64,000 nucleotides of DNA. Source: Labilibaculum sp. (lineage in GTDB: Bacteria; Bacteroidota; Bacteroidia; Bacteroidales; Marinifilaceae). The translations under genes and the position numbers were made by a program. The stretch lies in the NCBI RefSeq assembly GCF_963664555.1, contig NZ_OY761461.1, forward strand, positions 4,071,769 through 4,135,768. Direction: 5' to 3'. Of this stretch, positions 43,277 to 53,122 are shown piece after piece (within the stretch, counting starts at the first letter, position 1; each line of letters begins with the position of its first letter). The notes beneath the pieces were generated by a model. It was not told the DNA's origin and ran no database searches. It saw only the letters and a list, made by a program, of their open reading frames with translations.

Positions 43277-43776
43277 ATAATTGGGATTGATCTGCGAATC
43301 TGTTTACCCTCAAATTGTTCCCGATTTGGCTTCTAACAATAGTGAAAGCCTTATTTGACTTCGTATTTTCTATCATTCAACCTTGTTAGAATCACTGCAA
43401 AACTGAAAAAACATGATCATACATGTATTAAAAGCCTTGCCAGCGATAGAATGAACACTCCCTGCATAGCTGAGAGCCTCGCCAAAAATAGTCGGATGCT
43501 GCCCTTCACACTTGCAGATGGCCCCATCACCGCTTATTTTGAGTATTTCATTAGTGCAGGACACAAAACTACATTTACGGTGCAGGTAAACACGCTTGCA
43601 AGAGCACAATTCCAATACCGAAACAGGATCCCCAGCTTTGCAGGGAACCTTCAGACTATTTAATTGGAGGCTCCAGGCTATGCATGGAACCTACCAACTG
43701 TTTAATTTGGGGCTCCAAGCTAGTGCTGGACACCAAACTACGAACAAATTTTAGGTCTTAAATACTTGCGGGAAGC
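43277..43776. repeat. Intergenic region with a 42-bp imperfect repeat
   Basis: Small overlapping ORFs on both strands have no domain. At 43628-43740 there are about 2.7 copies of a unit with period 41-42 bp, containing ctccaggct/ctccaagct, a tgcatggaacc-like segment and a ctgtttaattt-like segment. No other structure recognised. Possibly another minisatellite seed, different in sequence from that at 14569. Confidence 0.45.
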
Positions 43777-46269
43777 TTACTCCATGGTAACTACAGTGAT
43801 TCCAGCACCACCCATCTGAATTTTTTCATCACGAAAGTGCTGCACCAAATCTACAGTTTGTAGGTACTCGCGAATCATTTGGCGAAGAATTCCGCCTCCC
43901 GTTCCATGAAGAATACGAAATTCGTGAACATCCAGCATAATGATATCATCAATGTGATCAATCACCACCTGCAATGCCTCTTCGCCACGCATTCCCCTTA
44001 CATCCAAATCAGCTTTAAAACTCAATTTTCGTGTCGATATTTTTTCCTGAATTAAGGAAGAGGTTCTGTTGTAAGTTTTTTCTTCCTTTTTAACCTGCGA
44101 CCGACTCACTTTTGTCAATCGATTCACTTTAACCGAAGTAAGAATGCTGCCAAAAGCCACCACAGCAGTTTTTTTGTTTATTTCGATTACTTCGCCTACG
44201 GCTGATTGATTATCCAGCTTCACCAAATCGGCTTTTTCAATCACATCAGGATTGAACTGAACTTTAGCTTTTGCTGTAAGGGAAGCTTTGGATTCATCTC
44301 CTGCTTTCTCTTTTTTTGTTTTATTTGAGCGCTCTTTCAGCTTCTGAATCTTCTTATTGATTCTCTCCTCTTCTTCCAATTCGCCCTCAGTCAATTGAAT
44401 TTTAACCTGCTCAAATTCTTTTCTGATTTCGCGGGTACGCTCCTTTTCAGCTTTATTCTCCTTAATTTCCCGAATGGTTTTTTCGATGGATTTGTTTGCG
44501 CTGTTCAATAGCTGAGCTGCTTCTTCTTTTGCTTTTTCTATAATTTCCTTTCGAAGCTTACTGGCTTCTTTCAACTCTTTATCGTATTGTTCTACCAGCT
44601 CATTCAACCGCTTATCGCTTTTACGAATATTATCGCGTTTGCTTTCCCAGTATCGTTTATCGCGGACAATATCACGCAAGTGCTTGTCGAAATTGATATG
44701 ATCTTCACCAATTTTTTCCGTAGCATCTTTCAAAATCTCCTCGGGCAAACCAATTTTACGCGCAATTTCGAATGCAAAAGATGAGCCTGGTTTCCCCACT
44801 GCTAACTGAAATAAAGGCTGCATTTGGTGCGAATCGTACAACATGGCTCCGTTTTCAATCCCATCGGCCTCTGATGCAAAATGCTTTAAGCCCGAATAGT
44901 GAGTTGTGATTACGCCTCGTACCTTCTTGCGGTTTAGCTTATCTAAAATTGATTCGGCAATGGCTCCCCCCAATGCGGGTTCGGTTCCAGAACCAAATTC
45001 ATCAATCAAAATCATTGTATCAGTATTCGAGTGACGAAGAAAATGCTTCATGTTCATCAAATGAGAACTGTAAGTACTCAAATCATTCTCAATAGACTGC
45101 TCGTCACCCATATCCATGAAAATGTTGTCGAAAATTCCAATTTTAGATTCCTCGCCCATAGAAACCAACAAACCACACTGAAACATATATTGCATCAGTC
45201 CCAAAGATTGAAGGCAGACCGATTTACCTCCGGCATTTGGTCCGGAAATCAACACCATTCTCTGCTCATCGCTAATCTCAATGCTCAGAGGAACTACTTT
45301 TCGTCCTTCTTTCTGCAGGGTTAGGTAAAGCAAGGGATGAACGGCTTTCTCCCAAAGGGCAGTCGGCGTTTTCACCATTTTGGGTAGTACCGCTTTTACC
45401 TGTATGGCAAACATCGCCTTGGCACGAATAAAATCCATTTTTGCCAAAAACCCGAATGCCGTAAATAAATCGCCTATATAGGGGCGAAGCTGAGCAGTAA
45501 AATCCTGTAATATTTTAATAATCTCGCGACGTTCGGCATATTCCAACTCACGAATTTCATTGTTTGTTTCAACAATTTCCGATGGCTCGATATAACTGGT
45601 TTTACCGGTTGCCGATTCATCGTGAACAATTCCTTTTATTTTTCGTTTGTGAGCCGACGGAATGGGAATAACGGCCCTTCCATCGCGAATAGAAAGAGCC
45701 ACATCCTGATCGACCCAACCCTCTTTTTGTGCTGCACGCAGCAAAGTTTGCATCCGTTTCGAAATAGTCGATTGTTTCTGAATCAGGCTACTGCGGATCT
45801 GCTGCAGTGCCGGCGAGGCATTGTCTTTTATTCTACCGTTTTTAGTGATAATCGCATTGATCCGATCAAAAATGAAGGGATACATTTTCACATTGCCAGT
45901 CAACTTTTTCAGGTGTGGATATTCTTTTTCTTCTTTGCCCTGAAAAAAGCGAAGTATGGCAGAAATAGATTCCAAAGATCTTTTGAGATTGTAGAGTTCT
46001 TCCAACTCCAGATAAGTTCCTTCGATTCTTGCTTTTTCGAGACTCTGACGAACATCAATAAAATATCCTAAGGGAAAACTATCCTCATCTAAACAAATGG
46101 TTTTAAACTCGTTGGTTTCATTCACCAAACGATTTACCCTGTTAAAAGAACTGGAAAACTGAATGGCATCAACCAAATCGCGTCCCAATGAACTTAAACA
46201 TTGTTTTTTAACCAGTTCTCTTACTTTATCGAACCGTATTTTTGTTTCAAAATTTTCCGGATATATCAC
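43777..46269 (-). CDS. mutS2: MutS2 family protein with Smr domain
   Basis: 830 aa. MutS core domain without the mismatch-recognition domain I, then the ABC ATPase with Walker A VLISGPNAGGKSVCLQSLG and Walker B TMILIDEFGSGTEPALGG, and the conserved THY. A long charged coiled coil (about residues 520-650) precedes a KOW-like region and a C-terminal Smr nuclease domain (DLDVRGMRGEEALQVVIDHI, EFRILHGTGGGILRQMI). In other bacteria MutS2 suppresses recombination or splits collided ribosomes. All catalytic motifs look intact. Confidence 0.95.
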   Translation of the reverse strand: MIYPENFETKIRFDKVRELVKKQCLSSLGRDLVDAIQFSSSFNRVNRLVNETNEFKTICLDEDSFPLGYFIDVRQSLEKARIEGTYLELEELYNLKRSLESISAILRFFQGKEEKEYPHLKKLTGNVKMYPFIFDRINAIITKNGRIKDNASPALQQIRSSLIQKQSTISKRMQTLLRAAQKEGWVDQDVALSIRDGRAVIPIPSAHKRKIKGIVHDESATGKTSYIEPSEIVETNNEIRELEYAERREIIKILQDFTAQLRPYIGDLFTAFGFLAKMDFIRAKAMFAIQVKAVLPKMVKTPTALWEKAVHPLLYLTLQKEGRKVVPLSIEISDEQRMVLISGPNAGGKSVCLQSLGLMQYMFQCGLLVSMGEESKIGIFDNIFMDMGDEQSIENDLSTYSSHLMNMKHFLRHSNTDTMILIDEFGSGTEPALGGAIAESILDKLNRKKVRGVITTHYSGLKHFASEADGIENGAMLYDSHQMQPLFQLAVGKPGSSFAFEIARKIGLPEEILKDATEKIGEDHINFDKHLRDIVRDKRYWESKRDNIRKSDKRLNELVEQYDKELKEASKLRKEIIEKAKEEAAQLLNSANKSIEKTIREIKENKAEKERTREIRKEFEQVKIQLTEGELEEEERINKKIQKLKERSNKTKKEKAGDESKASLTAKAKVQFNPDVIEKADLVKLDNQSAVGEVIEINKKTAVVAFGSILTSVKVNRLTKVSRSQVKKEEKTYNRTSSLIQEKISTRKLSFKADLDVRGMRGEEALQVVIDHIDDIIMLDVHEFRILHGTGGGILRQMIREYLQTVDLVQHFRDEKIQMGGAGITVVTME

Positions 46270-46391
46270 GCGTTGCTCACAATCTTAATTAATTCTTCTG
46301 CAAAATTAATAAAAGACTTGGATGCACAAAAAGAAAGGAACAACACACCTGTGCTATTCCTTCATTTATACTGTTTGAGTTGATCTATTTC

Positions 46392-46991
46392 TTAAAATCG
46401 ATAAGCGAGAGTTAATTGCGCTGATGAATTAGAGAAACCATAGCTGAAATTTTTAGTTTCGATTTTTGCCGAGATATCCCCATCACTATTCTTAGTTGTT
46501 TGTTTAGAAATTGAATAACCAACACCTGGCGAAAGCTCAGCTCCAAAAACGAGTTTATCACTTATATCATAAGTTAATCCAACAACAAAATCAAGCCCAA
46601 ATCTATTGGTTTTTGAATCAGAATTATACACAGAATTATCATTCTGATTTTCATACTTAGAATAATTATACCGTAAATCCAATCCATATCTAAATTCAAG
46701 AGAATTCGCAATTACCTTACGAAATTCTCGTCCAAAACCTAGTCCAAAACCAAAACTATTGCTAGTGTCTTCACTTTCAGAATCAAGCAAATTTTCACTT
46801 TTACGTTCACTTCCTCCAAGAGACACTGCATTAAACCTCCAAAGGGCCTTTTCATCTCCCACCCTATAGATTATCCCAAATTCATCCAGATTACTAAAAG
46901 AAAGTCCAACTTCTTTTTGTCTTGTTTTTTCCTGTGCCATTACAAATAACGAAAATGCAATTGCAAAGCCTGTCAAAAATAATTTTCTCAT
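46392..46991 (-). CDS. Outer membrane beta-barrel protein
   Basis: 199 aa. A signal peptide (RKLFLTGFAIAFSLFVMAQE) precedes eight or so alternating hydrophobic strands of outer-membrane type (GLDFVVGLTYDISDKLVFGA, YGFSNSSAQLTLAYRF ending in aromatic Phe). No motif indicates a function. It is monocistronic and follows MutS2 in reverse order on the minus strand. Porin, transport or adhesion roles cannot be told apart. Confidence 0.75.
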   Translation of the reverse strand: MRKLFLTGFAIAFSLFVMAQEKTRQKEVGLSFSNLDEFGIIYRVGDEKALWRFNAVSLGGSERKSENLLDSESEDTSNSFGFGLGFGREFRKVIANSLEFRYGLDLRYNYSKYENQNDNSVYNSDSKTNRFGLDFVVGLTYDISDKLVFGAELSPGVGYSISKQTTKNSDGDISAKIETKNFSYGFSNSSAQLTLAYRF

Positions 46992-47051
46992 TTTAGTGTA
47001 ATTTAATGAATACGCCTACTCTTATGATTTTCGGCCAACTCTTTTTAATGT

Positions 47052-47933
47052 TTAATTGTAATGTATCCGTCCACAACATTTCTTAAACTTAACGCCACTG
47101 CCACACGGACAAGGGCTGTTTCGCCCAAGTCTTTGGTTCATTTTTTTCATATTACGAACCTGAATATTCTGATTAAATACCTCACTCATTAATTTATAAA
47201 GTTCTGGATGAGTTCTGGCAAATAATTTTGGTCTTTCGAAAAAGTACTCACTCGCCACAGCAAAAAATTCAGCTTTATTGGTTCCTCCGTAAGGGTTTAT
47301 ATCAGACTTATCCTTGTAGATTTCTTCAATTTTCTGATTAATTAAATCCAACCACGGAATTGCATACTGTTTTTCCAATAGAATTGAGGGAAGTCCATCA
47401 ACTGATCCATCCATTTTATCGATTAAATGAACAAACTCATGAATGGCGGTGTTTTTCTTATCGGATTCGTTCACAAAACCGAGATGAAGAGCTGGTTTCG
47501 ACAAAATCATTTTTCCTTCCATATATCCGGTTCCAACCATTCCCAAAATATTGGTATCTGTACCTGAAGTTTCAAATTTGTCATTAAAACCTGCCGGATA
47601 AAGAAGAACTTCATGAAGATTGGTGTATTTCCATTCCGGGAATCCGAATATGGGAATGATAGCACTCGATGCAACCAATACCTCGTCAGTAACATCAACA
47701 TCTACATGAATTCCTGTAATTCTGCAATTCAGCAAAAACTCCTGTATTTTAAACTCAAAACGCTTTTTTTCCTCCGATGAAAGAGCATTATAAAACACAA
47801 CTTTATCAGCTAGAATAGCTTTCCATTCTTTCGGAAAGGGTAAAGACGGGCTCATCCAACTACTCTTCTTTGTTTTCTTTAGTAAATAGAAAATAAATAA
47901 GATCGCAACAGCTACTACAATAAGTCCATTCAT
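47052..47933 (-). CDS. MtfA-like zinc peptidase with SEC-C motif
   Basis: 293 aa. One N-terminal membrane helix (about residues 2-18, GLIVVAVAILFIFYLL) is followed by an MtfA (M90) fold containing the zinc site HEFVHLIDKMDGS (HExxH) and a conserved downstream FAVASEYFFERP (Glu ligand). The C terminus is a SEC-C zinc finger (NSPCPCGSGVKFKKCCG). MtfA in E. coli cleaves and titrates the Mlc repressor; here the membrane anchor and SEC-C extension differ and the target is unknown. Confidence 0.88.
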   Translation of the reverse strand: MNGLIVVAVAILFIFYLLKKTKKSSWMSPSLPFPKEWKAILADKVVFYNALSSEEKKRFEFKIQEFLLNCRITGIHVDVDVTDEVLVASSAIIPIFGFPEWKYTNLHEVLLYPAGFNDKFETSGTDTNILGMVGTGYMEGKMILSKPALHLGFVNESDKKNTAIHEFVHLIDKMDGSVDGLPSILLEKQYAIPWLDLINQKIEEIYKDKSDINPYGGTNKAEFFAVASEYFFERPKLFARTHPELYKLMSEVFNQNIQVRNMKKMNQRLGRNSPCPCGSGVKFKKCCGRIHYN

Positions 47934-48187
47934 TAGTAAAATTTAGATTACAGAAGAAAAAATTATAATAAATATCTCGTAACACCAAATATAATAAATA
48001 CAATTCTTATGTTGGCTGTCATTTTTACAAATTATGATTATTCATATTCAGTCTACACTTAACCAATTATCTAATACAGGAAAGCGATTAGTCCATCCAA
48101 TACTTTAGCCTTTTCAAAATAAACCGTTATCTTAGGAAGATTTTAAATAAATCTATTAATCCAAAAATTACTAAGCCCCCTATCTTT

Positions 48188-49858
48188 ATGCACAAACTAA
48201 ATGACTTTTTAGCCGGAATCGAAATCTATCTGGGAGGAAGCGATTGGTTTACCCTATTGCTGCTTCTCACTGGTGTTTTTTTCACCATATATCTAAAATT
48301 TCCACAAATCAGATTTTTCAAACATGCTCTTAAAGTAGTGCGGGGAAAATACGACAAGCCAGGAGAAAAGGGAGACGCTTCTCATTTTCAGGCCTTAGCC
48401 ACTGCGCTTTCGGGTACCGTTGGAACAGGAAATATTGCCGGTGTTGCCTTTGCAATATACCTTGGCGGACCTGCCGCTTTATTCTGGATGTTGGTAACTG
48501 CTTTTTTAGGAATGACGACCAAATTTGTCGAGGTTACTCTTTCGCACAAATATCGCGAAACAGACGAAAAAGGTTTTATATCCGGCGGACCGATGTATTA
48601 CATGAAAAACAAACTGAAAATGCCCTGGCTTGCCGGATTTTTTGCTGCCATGACAATTGTTTCCTCTTTTGGTACAGGTAGCTTGCCTCAAATTAATTCC
48701 ATATCCAGTTCACTTTATTCTACTTTTGGCTTCGATCAAATGATTACCGGAGGAATTCTGGCTGTGCTGCTCGGAATTGTAATTTTGGGAGGCATAAAAA
48801 GAATTGTAAAGGTTACTGATAAACTGGTGCCTGCTATGGCAATCATCTACTTTGTGGGTGCAATATCTGTTATTTTTTACAACTACGAGAACATCATTCC
48901 AGCTTTGGTTTCTGTATTTGCAAATGTATTTACCGGCACTGCCGCAACAGGTGGTTTTCTGGGGGCAGGTTTTGCTTATGCTTTTAACCGAGGAGTAAAC
49001 AGAGGTTTGTTTAGTAATGAGGCCGGACAAGGTTCTGCTCCTATTGCTCACGCCGCTGCCCGAACCGAAGAACCCGTATCTGAAGGAATGGTTGCCATAT
49101 TGGAACCTTTTATTGATACCATCATTATTTGTTCTCTAACTGGTTTGGTGATATTATCATCAGGTGTTTGGAAAGAAAAACTTCCCAACCGATTTCAAAA
49201 TACGGACATGGTGATTATGGCCGATCAATATAACGATTCGGATAAAAAAGATCAGGATAAACTTTTTAATTTTTTAAATGGGAAAAAAGATTTGCCCGTT
49301 TTCTCTGGTGAATTACAGGTGAAAAATGGAATTGTTCAAAATCCTGTTTCAATCATCAACTCCCGCTCACTTGCCGAAGAAGTAAAAGTTTACAAAAACG
49401 ATGAAGAATTGTACAGCGGAACACTTCGCATTGAAAATGGAAAGTACGTAAATGAAAATGGGGAATATTTTCAAGGCAATTCGTTAATGCATTCGGCTCC
49501 CCTAACCGCAGAAGCCTTCACCCGTAGTTATTTTGGAGAATGGGGAAAATGGATTGTTTCCCTTGGATTGCTTCTGTTTGCCTTTTCAACAGCTATTGCC
49601 TGGGCATATTACGGTGGTCGATCGGTAACCTACCTGTTTGGTGCAAAAGGTGTTCTTCCCTACCGAATCATCTATTGCATTGGCTTCTTTATCGCTTCGT
49701 TTGCTGATACAACCATTATCTGGACCCTTTCGGGAATTACCATTGCACTTATGGCACTTCCCAACCTCATTGGTATTTTATTACTGCGAAAAGATATGAA
49801 AGGAACAATGAACAATTATCTTGATAAATTTTCAAAAGAACATCCTGGAGAAATTTAA
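48188..49858 (+). CDS. Alanine/glycine:cation symporter (AGCS family)
   Basis: 556 aa with about ten to twelve membrane helices. AGCS signatures: ATALSGTVGTGNIAGVAFAI, FVEVTLSHKYRE, GGPMYYMKNKL, FNRGVNRGLFSNEAGQGSAP, and the C-terminal LLLFAFSTAIAWAYYGGRSV. A hydrophilic insert of about 100 residues (roughly 330-435, predicted strand-rich, with KVYKNDEELYSGTLRIENG) is longer than in typical 450-480 aa members. It imports alanine or glycine with Na+ or H+. It starts after an unbroken 254-nt gap with no obvious promoter; a strong terminator follows. Confidence 0.93.
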   Translation: MHKLNDFLAGIEIYLGGSDWFTLLLLLTGVFFTIYLKFPQIRFFKHALKVVRGKYDKPGEKGDASHFQALATALSGTVGTGNIAGVAFAIYLGGPAALFWMLVTAFLGMTTKFVEVTLSHKYRETDEKGFISGGPMYYMKNKLKMPWLAGFFAAMTIVSSFGTGSLPQINSISSSLYSTFGFDQMITGGILAVLLGIVILGGIKRIVKVTDKLVPAMAIIYFVGAISVIFYNYENIIPALVSVFANVFTGTAATGGFLGAGFAYAFNRGVNRGLFSNEAGQGSAPIAHAAARTEEPVSEGMVAILEPFIDTIIICSLTGLVILSSGVWKEKLPNRFQNTDMVIMADQYNDSDKKDQDKLFNFLNGKKDLPVFSGELQVKNGIVQNPVSIINSRSLAEEVKVYKNDEELYSGTLRIENGKYVNENGEYFQGNSLMHSAPLTAEAFTRSYFGEWGKWIVSLGLLLFAFSTAIAWAYYGGRSVTYLFGAKGVLPYRIIYCIGFFIASFADTTIIWTLSGITIALMALPNLIGILLLRKDMKGTMNNYLDKFSKEHPGEI

Positions 49859-49875
49859 ATCATCCCATATACCTC

Positions 49876-49903
49876 AAGAGACTCAAAACGAGTCTCTTTT
49901 TTT
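49876..49903 (+). terminator. Terminator after the AGCS gene
   Basis: agagactc/gagtctct, 8 bp, loop aaaac, followed by seven T on the plus strand. It lies 18 nt after the symporter stop codon. Confidence 0.9.
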
Positions 49904-49920
49904 GCTGTAATGAATTTCTT

Positions 49921-50493
49921 TCATTCAATCTCAATATCGAACTGGCTTAACAATCCAATTACACCCGACAAAGAAAATTTTGCTTTTTTTATTTTATTAA
50001 TTTCAGGATTAATCAAATAGTTAAAAGAGCTTCTTAGATCTGATTTCTCAATATTTGTATACTCAAAAACGGCTCTACCCAAATCACAATTGTCCATTGT
50101 CGCCCCGGTAAGATCAGTTTCGGTAAAATCTACCTCCTGCAAATTGCAATTAATGAATTTGGTTGCCTTTAATTTTAACTTGTAAAAAGAAGCCAATTTT
50201 AACTGACAATCTTCAAATTGAACCGAGAGTAGTAATTGATTGCAGTCCTGAAAGCCAAGTCCAAGCATTTTGCACGATTTGAAAATCACATCACGAAAAG
50301 CGGTATAATTTAATTTAGCCAGACTTAAATCGCATTGATCAAACTCACATTCTAAAAAAATATTTTCAGACAAATCACTGTTGGCAAATGAGCAATTCAC
50401 AAAACGGCAATTCTCATACTCTCCTTTTGGCAAAGCTTCCAAGGAATAATTCTTCTTTTCAAAAACCTGATCCTCTATATACACCTTTGGCAT
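49921..50493 (-). CDS. Pentapeptide repeat protein
   Basis: 190 aa with pentapeptide repeats of A(D/N)LxX type: CRFVNCSFANSDLSENIFLE, then CDQCDLSLAKLNYTAF and CNLQEVDFTETDLTGATMDN. These form a right-handed quadrilateral beta-helix. The size and Qnr-like pattern are close to the family that protects DNA gyrase from quinolones or toxins, but most such proteins have no known role. Convergent with the symporter gene; it starts 18 nt before the PhzF gene ends, so the two may be one unit. Confidence 0.85.
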   Translation of the reverse strand: MPKVYIEDQVFEKKNYSLEALPKGEYENCRFVNCSFANSDLSENIFLECEFDQCDLSLAKLNYTAFRDVIFKSCKMLGLGFQDCNQLLLSVQFEDCQLKLASFYKLKLKATKFINCNLQEVDFTETDLTGATMDNCDLGRAVFEYTNIEKSDLRSSFNYLINPEINKIKKAKFSLSGVIGLLSQFDIEIE

Positions 50494-50510
50494 AATTACA
50501 ATTCCTTCTT

Positions 50511-51296
50511 CTATAAATAAATCTCACCAACACTATACGTTATTGCATTTCCTCGAAGCAACACACGATGATTCATATTTGTACAATTCAAAACACCATG
50601 TCGATCAGATATCTGATAAGCTAACAAATCATTTTTTTTGAGCCGGTCACTCCAGAAAGGTACTAAACTACAATGAGCCGAACCCGTTACCGGATCTTCA
50701 AAGATACTGGCTCCGGGGGTAAAGAATCGGGACACAAAATCGGCTTCATTACCTAATGCAGTGCAAATTATTCCGCCATGTCCTAAATCGATTTGTTCCA
50801 ATTTATTTTTATCAGGATTTAATGCCTTCACTTCCTCTTCCGATTCATAAACCAATACATAATCCCTGGCCAAATAAACCTCTTTTGGCTGAATAGTTAA
50901 ACTTGCACTTATAATTTCGGGCAATTCAGCTAATTTAGGCATACGGGAAGGAAAGTCCAGCACATATTTATCAGCCTCAAAACTCACCTGCAGTTCTCCG
51001 CTTGCCGATCGAAACCGAATTACATCACCTTTATAATTAAGATGCTTTTTAATCACATGCGCCGTTGCTAAAGTTGCGTGCCCACATAAATCCATCTCTA
51101 CTTCAGGTGTAAACCATCTTATGTGAAAATCATTTTTATGAGTTACAAAAAAAGCGGTCTCTGCTAAATTATTCTCTTTGGTGATGGAGAACATGATCTC
51201 ATCAGCCAACCAACCTTCTAATGGGATAACACAAGCGGGATTTCCTCCAAACAATTTATTTGTAAAGGCATCAACATGATATTTCTGAAGTTTCAT
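50511..51296 (-). CDS. PhzF family isomerase/epimerase
   Basis: About 261 aa from Met at 51294-51296; an upstream in-frame ATG adds 14 residues (MVSFIEQLKKNYKQ) that do not belong to the fold. Begins KLQKYHVDAFTNKLFGGNPA, then NNLAETAF (catalytic Glu), HIRWFTPEVEMDLCGHATLA and FEDPVTGSAHCSL near the C terminus. Two similar halves form the diaminopimelate-epimerase-like fold. PhzF proteins isomerise phenazine precursors, but no phenazine genes are nearby, so the substrate is unknown. Confidence 0.9.
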   Translation of the reverse strand: MKLQKYHVDAFTNKLFGGNPACVIPLEGWLADEIMFSITKENNLAETAFFVTHKNDFHIRWFTPEVEMDLCGHATLATAHVIKKHLNYKGDVIRFRSASGELQVSFEADKYVLDFPSRMPKLAELPEIISASLTIQPKEVYLARDYVLVYESEEEVKALNPDKNKLEQIDLGHGGIICTALGNEADFVSRFFTPGASIFEDPVTGSAHCSLVPFWSDRLKKNDLLAYQISDRHGVLNCTNMNHRVLLRGNAITYSVGEIYL

Positions 51297-51412
51297 CTGT
51301 TTATAATTTTTTTTTAGTTGTTCGATGAAACTTACCATTCGTGACTAATCATTTTCGTATGTGAGTTAATCATTATTCAATCATGGCCGTTTCATCATAC
51401 TGATATTTTATC

Positions 51413-51808
51413 CTAACGGTTTAAGATTTTCGCAATCTCTGGTTTTGAATACAATTCCGACTTAATCACTTTCCCATCTTCCCGATAGATCGGATTCCCA
51501 TTTTCATCCAACTTACTCATGTTACTTCGATGAACTTCGCTAAAAATCTCAGCATATTTGTCCTGAAGACCAAATTCGAGCACAGTGCCCATTATCAAGT
51601 AGTGAATATCTGCCAAAGCATCTGCCACCTCAACCAAATTCCCCGATTCCCAGGCAACTTTCAGTTCATCAACTTCTTCCTGAATGATATTTTGTCTTAA
51701 TTCACATCTTTCCTTAGCGGGAATTACCGGTGTATTTTCAACATTCACACCAAATGCTTCATGAAATTCATTCACCTTTTCTAATGCTGTCATACTCTTT
51801 TCATTCAA
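51413..51808 (-). CDS. MazG-like nucleotide pyrophosphohydrolase
   Basis: 131 aa, all-helical. The metal-binding EExxE motif reads QEEVDELKVAWESG and is followed by the ExxD motif in LVEVADALADIHYLIMG, the pattern of the MazG/HisE pyrophosphohydrolase superfamily (dUTPase-like DR2231 group). It probably hydrolyses non-canonical or damaged nucleoside triphosphates. Met at residue 6 is an alternative start. It is unlinked to PhzF by about 117 nt. Confidence 0.85.
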   Translation of the reverse strand: MNEKSMTALEKVNEFHEAFGVNVENTPVIPAKERCELRQNIIQEEVDELKVAWESGNLVEVADALADIHYLIMGTVLEFGLQDKYAEIFSEVHRSNMSKLDENGNPIYREDGKVIKSELYSKPEIAKILNR

Positions 51809-51878
51809 TTTTCCATAAAACGACTTTAAAGTTTAAATATCACCAATTCTTTTATAATTGTCGGGCAGATTGCATAAA

Positions 51879-51904
51879 AAAAGGCTGCACATGGCAGCCT
51901 TTTC
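51879..51904 (-). terminator. Terminator downstream of the outer-membrane protein gene
   Basis: On the minus strand AAGGCUGC, loop CAUGU, GCAGCCUU is followed by U-rich sequence. Arms at 51881-51888 and 51894-51901 on plus. It lies 20 nt past the stop of the gene ending at 51923. Confidence 0.88.
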
Positions 51905-51922
51905 AAATATATTTCATTGTAA

Positions 51923-52636
51923 TTATAATGTGATAGCAAATGTCAGAAATAGTTTTTCAGTTACTGGATTTAATGTAAGACCACCTCGAACCGGCAGTGA
52001 AAACTGATCACTTAATTTAATTTTATCGTACATGGTAACGCTTGCATTAACAAGGTTTGCCTTGTCATCATACATTCCATCGTAAAGTGTAAAACCCATT
52101 GCCCATGAGAATTTCTTTCCGCCAATCATATTCGAATAACCCAATTCTATATAACTGGAATATTTCTGATCATTGTTTTCATCACGATCCATTTCTCCAT
52201 AAAATAATATGGAAGTCATAATCGAAATTGGAAATTTAGCACAACCTTTATACTTTGCCGAAACATCAAATAAATGAACACTTTCATTGCTGTCAAAATC
52301 AAAAAACTTTGAATTTGAAAAATCAGGAGCCGGACAATAAAAATCGAATAGACTAAATTGAAACAATGGTGTGTTGTACTGTAAATACAAATCGATTTCC
52401 TGATAACTCTCATCAAAAGAATATGCACCCCAGGCACCAACAGTGAACTTGCCGGTTTGCAATTCTAAAGTAGGCTCGATAGTTGGTGCCGTGCCACTAT
52501 TGAAGCCTCGCCACAAATGGCGGCTAACCAGATCAATACTGCTGTTTACTCTGGTTTTTGATGGTAAATTGTCTGCTTTTACTCCGCCGCAGACAAGTAA
52601 TAATCCTATCAACAAGATAGATTTAAAAAACTTCAT
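51923..52636 (-). CDS. Outer membrane protein, putative porin-like (TorF-type)
   Basis: 237 aa with signal peptide (FFKSILLIGLLLVCGGVKA). The mature part resembles the TorF family of putative porins: SIDLVSRHLWRGFNSG then TLELQTGKFTVGAWGAYSFD, followed by alternating beta strands with aromatic ends such as EIDLYLQYNTPLFQFSLFDF. It is probably a 12-strand-like barrel. No transport substrate can be given. Monocistronic, with its own terminator. Confidence 0.72.
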   Translation of the reverse strand: MKFFKSILLIGLLLVCGGVKADNLPSKTRVNSSIDLVSRHLWRGFNSGTAPTIEPTLELQTGKFTVGAWGAYSFDESYQEIDLYLQYNTPLFQFSLFDFYCPAPDFSNSKFFDFDSNESVHLFDVSAKYKGCAKFPISIMTSILFYGEMDRDENNDQKYSSYIELGYSNMIGGKKFSWAMGFTLYDGMYDDKANLVNASVTMYDKIKLSDQFSLPVRGGLTLNPVTEKLFLTFAITL

Positions 52637-52857
52637 CAGTAAAAAAATTAAGGTGTTGTTGTTAGTATAAAGAGAGAGCTAACATTTTAAAATAAAATTC
52701 TATTTTGCTTTAGTCAATATTCCCTCCTGCTTGTTTAAAATCGGTGCAAAAATAGAAGAAAAAGAAAGCGGAAATCATGATAATTATCTTAATTGTCATC
52801 TGTTATTAAACACAGAAACCGGCCTTCTAATTGCTCGCTTACCAAGTCAGATTTACA

Positions 52858-52889
52858 CATAAAAAAAGGGGAAAGCTATTGCTCTCCCC
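52858..52889 (-). terminator. Terminator downstream of PspC gene
   Basis: GGGGA...UCCCC with an AGC/GCU inner stem and a short loop, followed on the minus strand by seven U (plus-strand 52861-52867). It lies 24 nt after the PspC stop. Confidence 0.85.
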
Positions 52890-52912
52890 GATATATCTTA
52901 ACATTGTATTTT

Positions 52913-53101
52913 CTAATTGTCATCAGGTAATACAAACCAAAGAATAATATAAACCAAAAGACCCGGAAAACCAGCACTAAATATTGAGAGCAGCACATAG
53001 GCTACCCGAACAAGACTAATTTCCCATCCTAAATATTCGGCAATACCTGCACAAACACCTGCAATCATCTTATCCGATGATCGTTTCAATTTCTTACTCA
53101 T
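52913..53101 (-). CDS. PspC domain protein
   Basis: 62 aa. The PspC signature begins KKLKRSSDKMIAGVCAGIAE and YLGWEISLVRVAYVLLSIFS; a membrane helix (YVLLSIFSAGFPGLLVYIILWF) ends the domain, with PDDN after it. Stand-alone PspC proteins are membrane sensors of envelope stress or toxin partners. It is 21 nt downstream of the 84-aa protein gene and likely cotranscribed with it. Confidence 0.93.
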   Translation of the reverse strand: MSKKLKRSSDKMIAGVCAGIAEYLGWEISLVRVAYVLLSIFSAGFPGLLVYIILWFVLPDDN

Positions 53102-53122
53102 GATCTTTGTTTTACAAATTAA

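Noticed and set aside
43355..43663. Overlapping ORFs of 102 and 80 codons between the gate-domain gene and mutS2
   Set aside because: They lie on opposite strands, have no domains or plausible starts, and the region contains an imperfect repeat.
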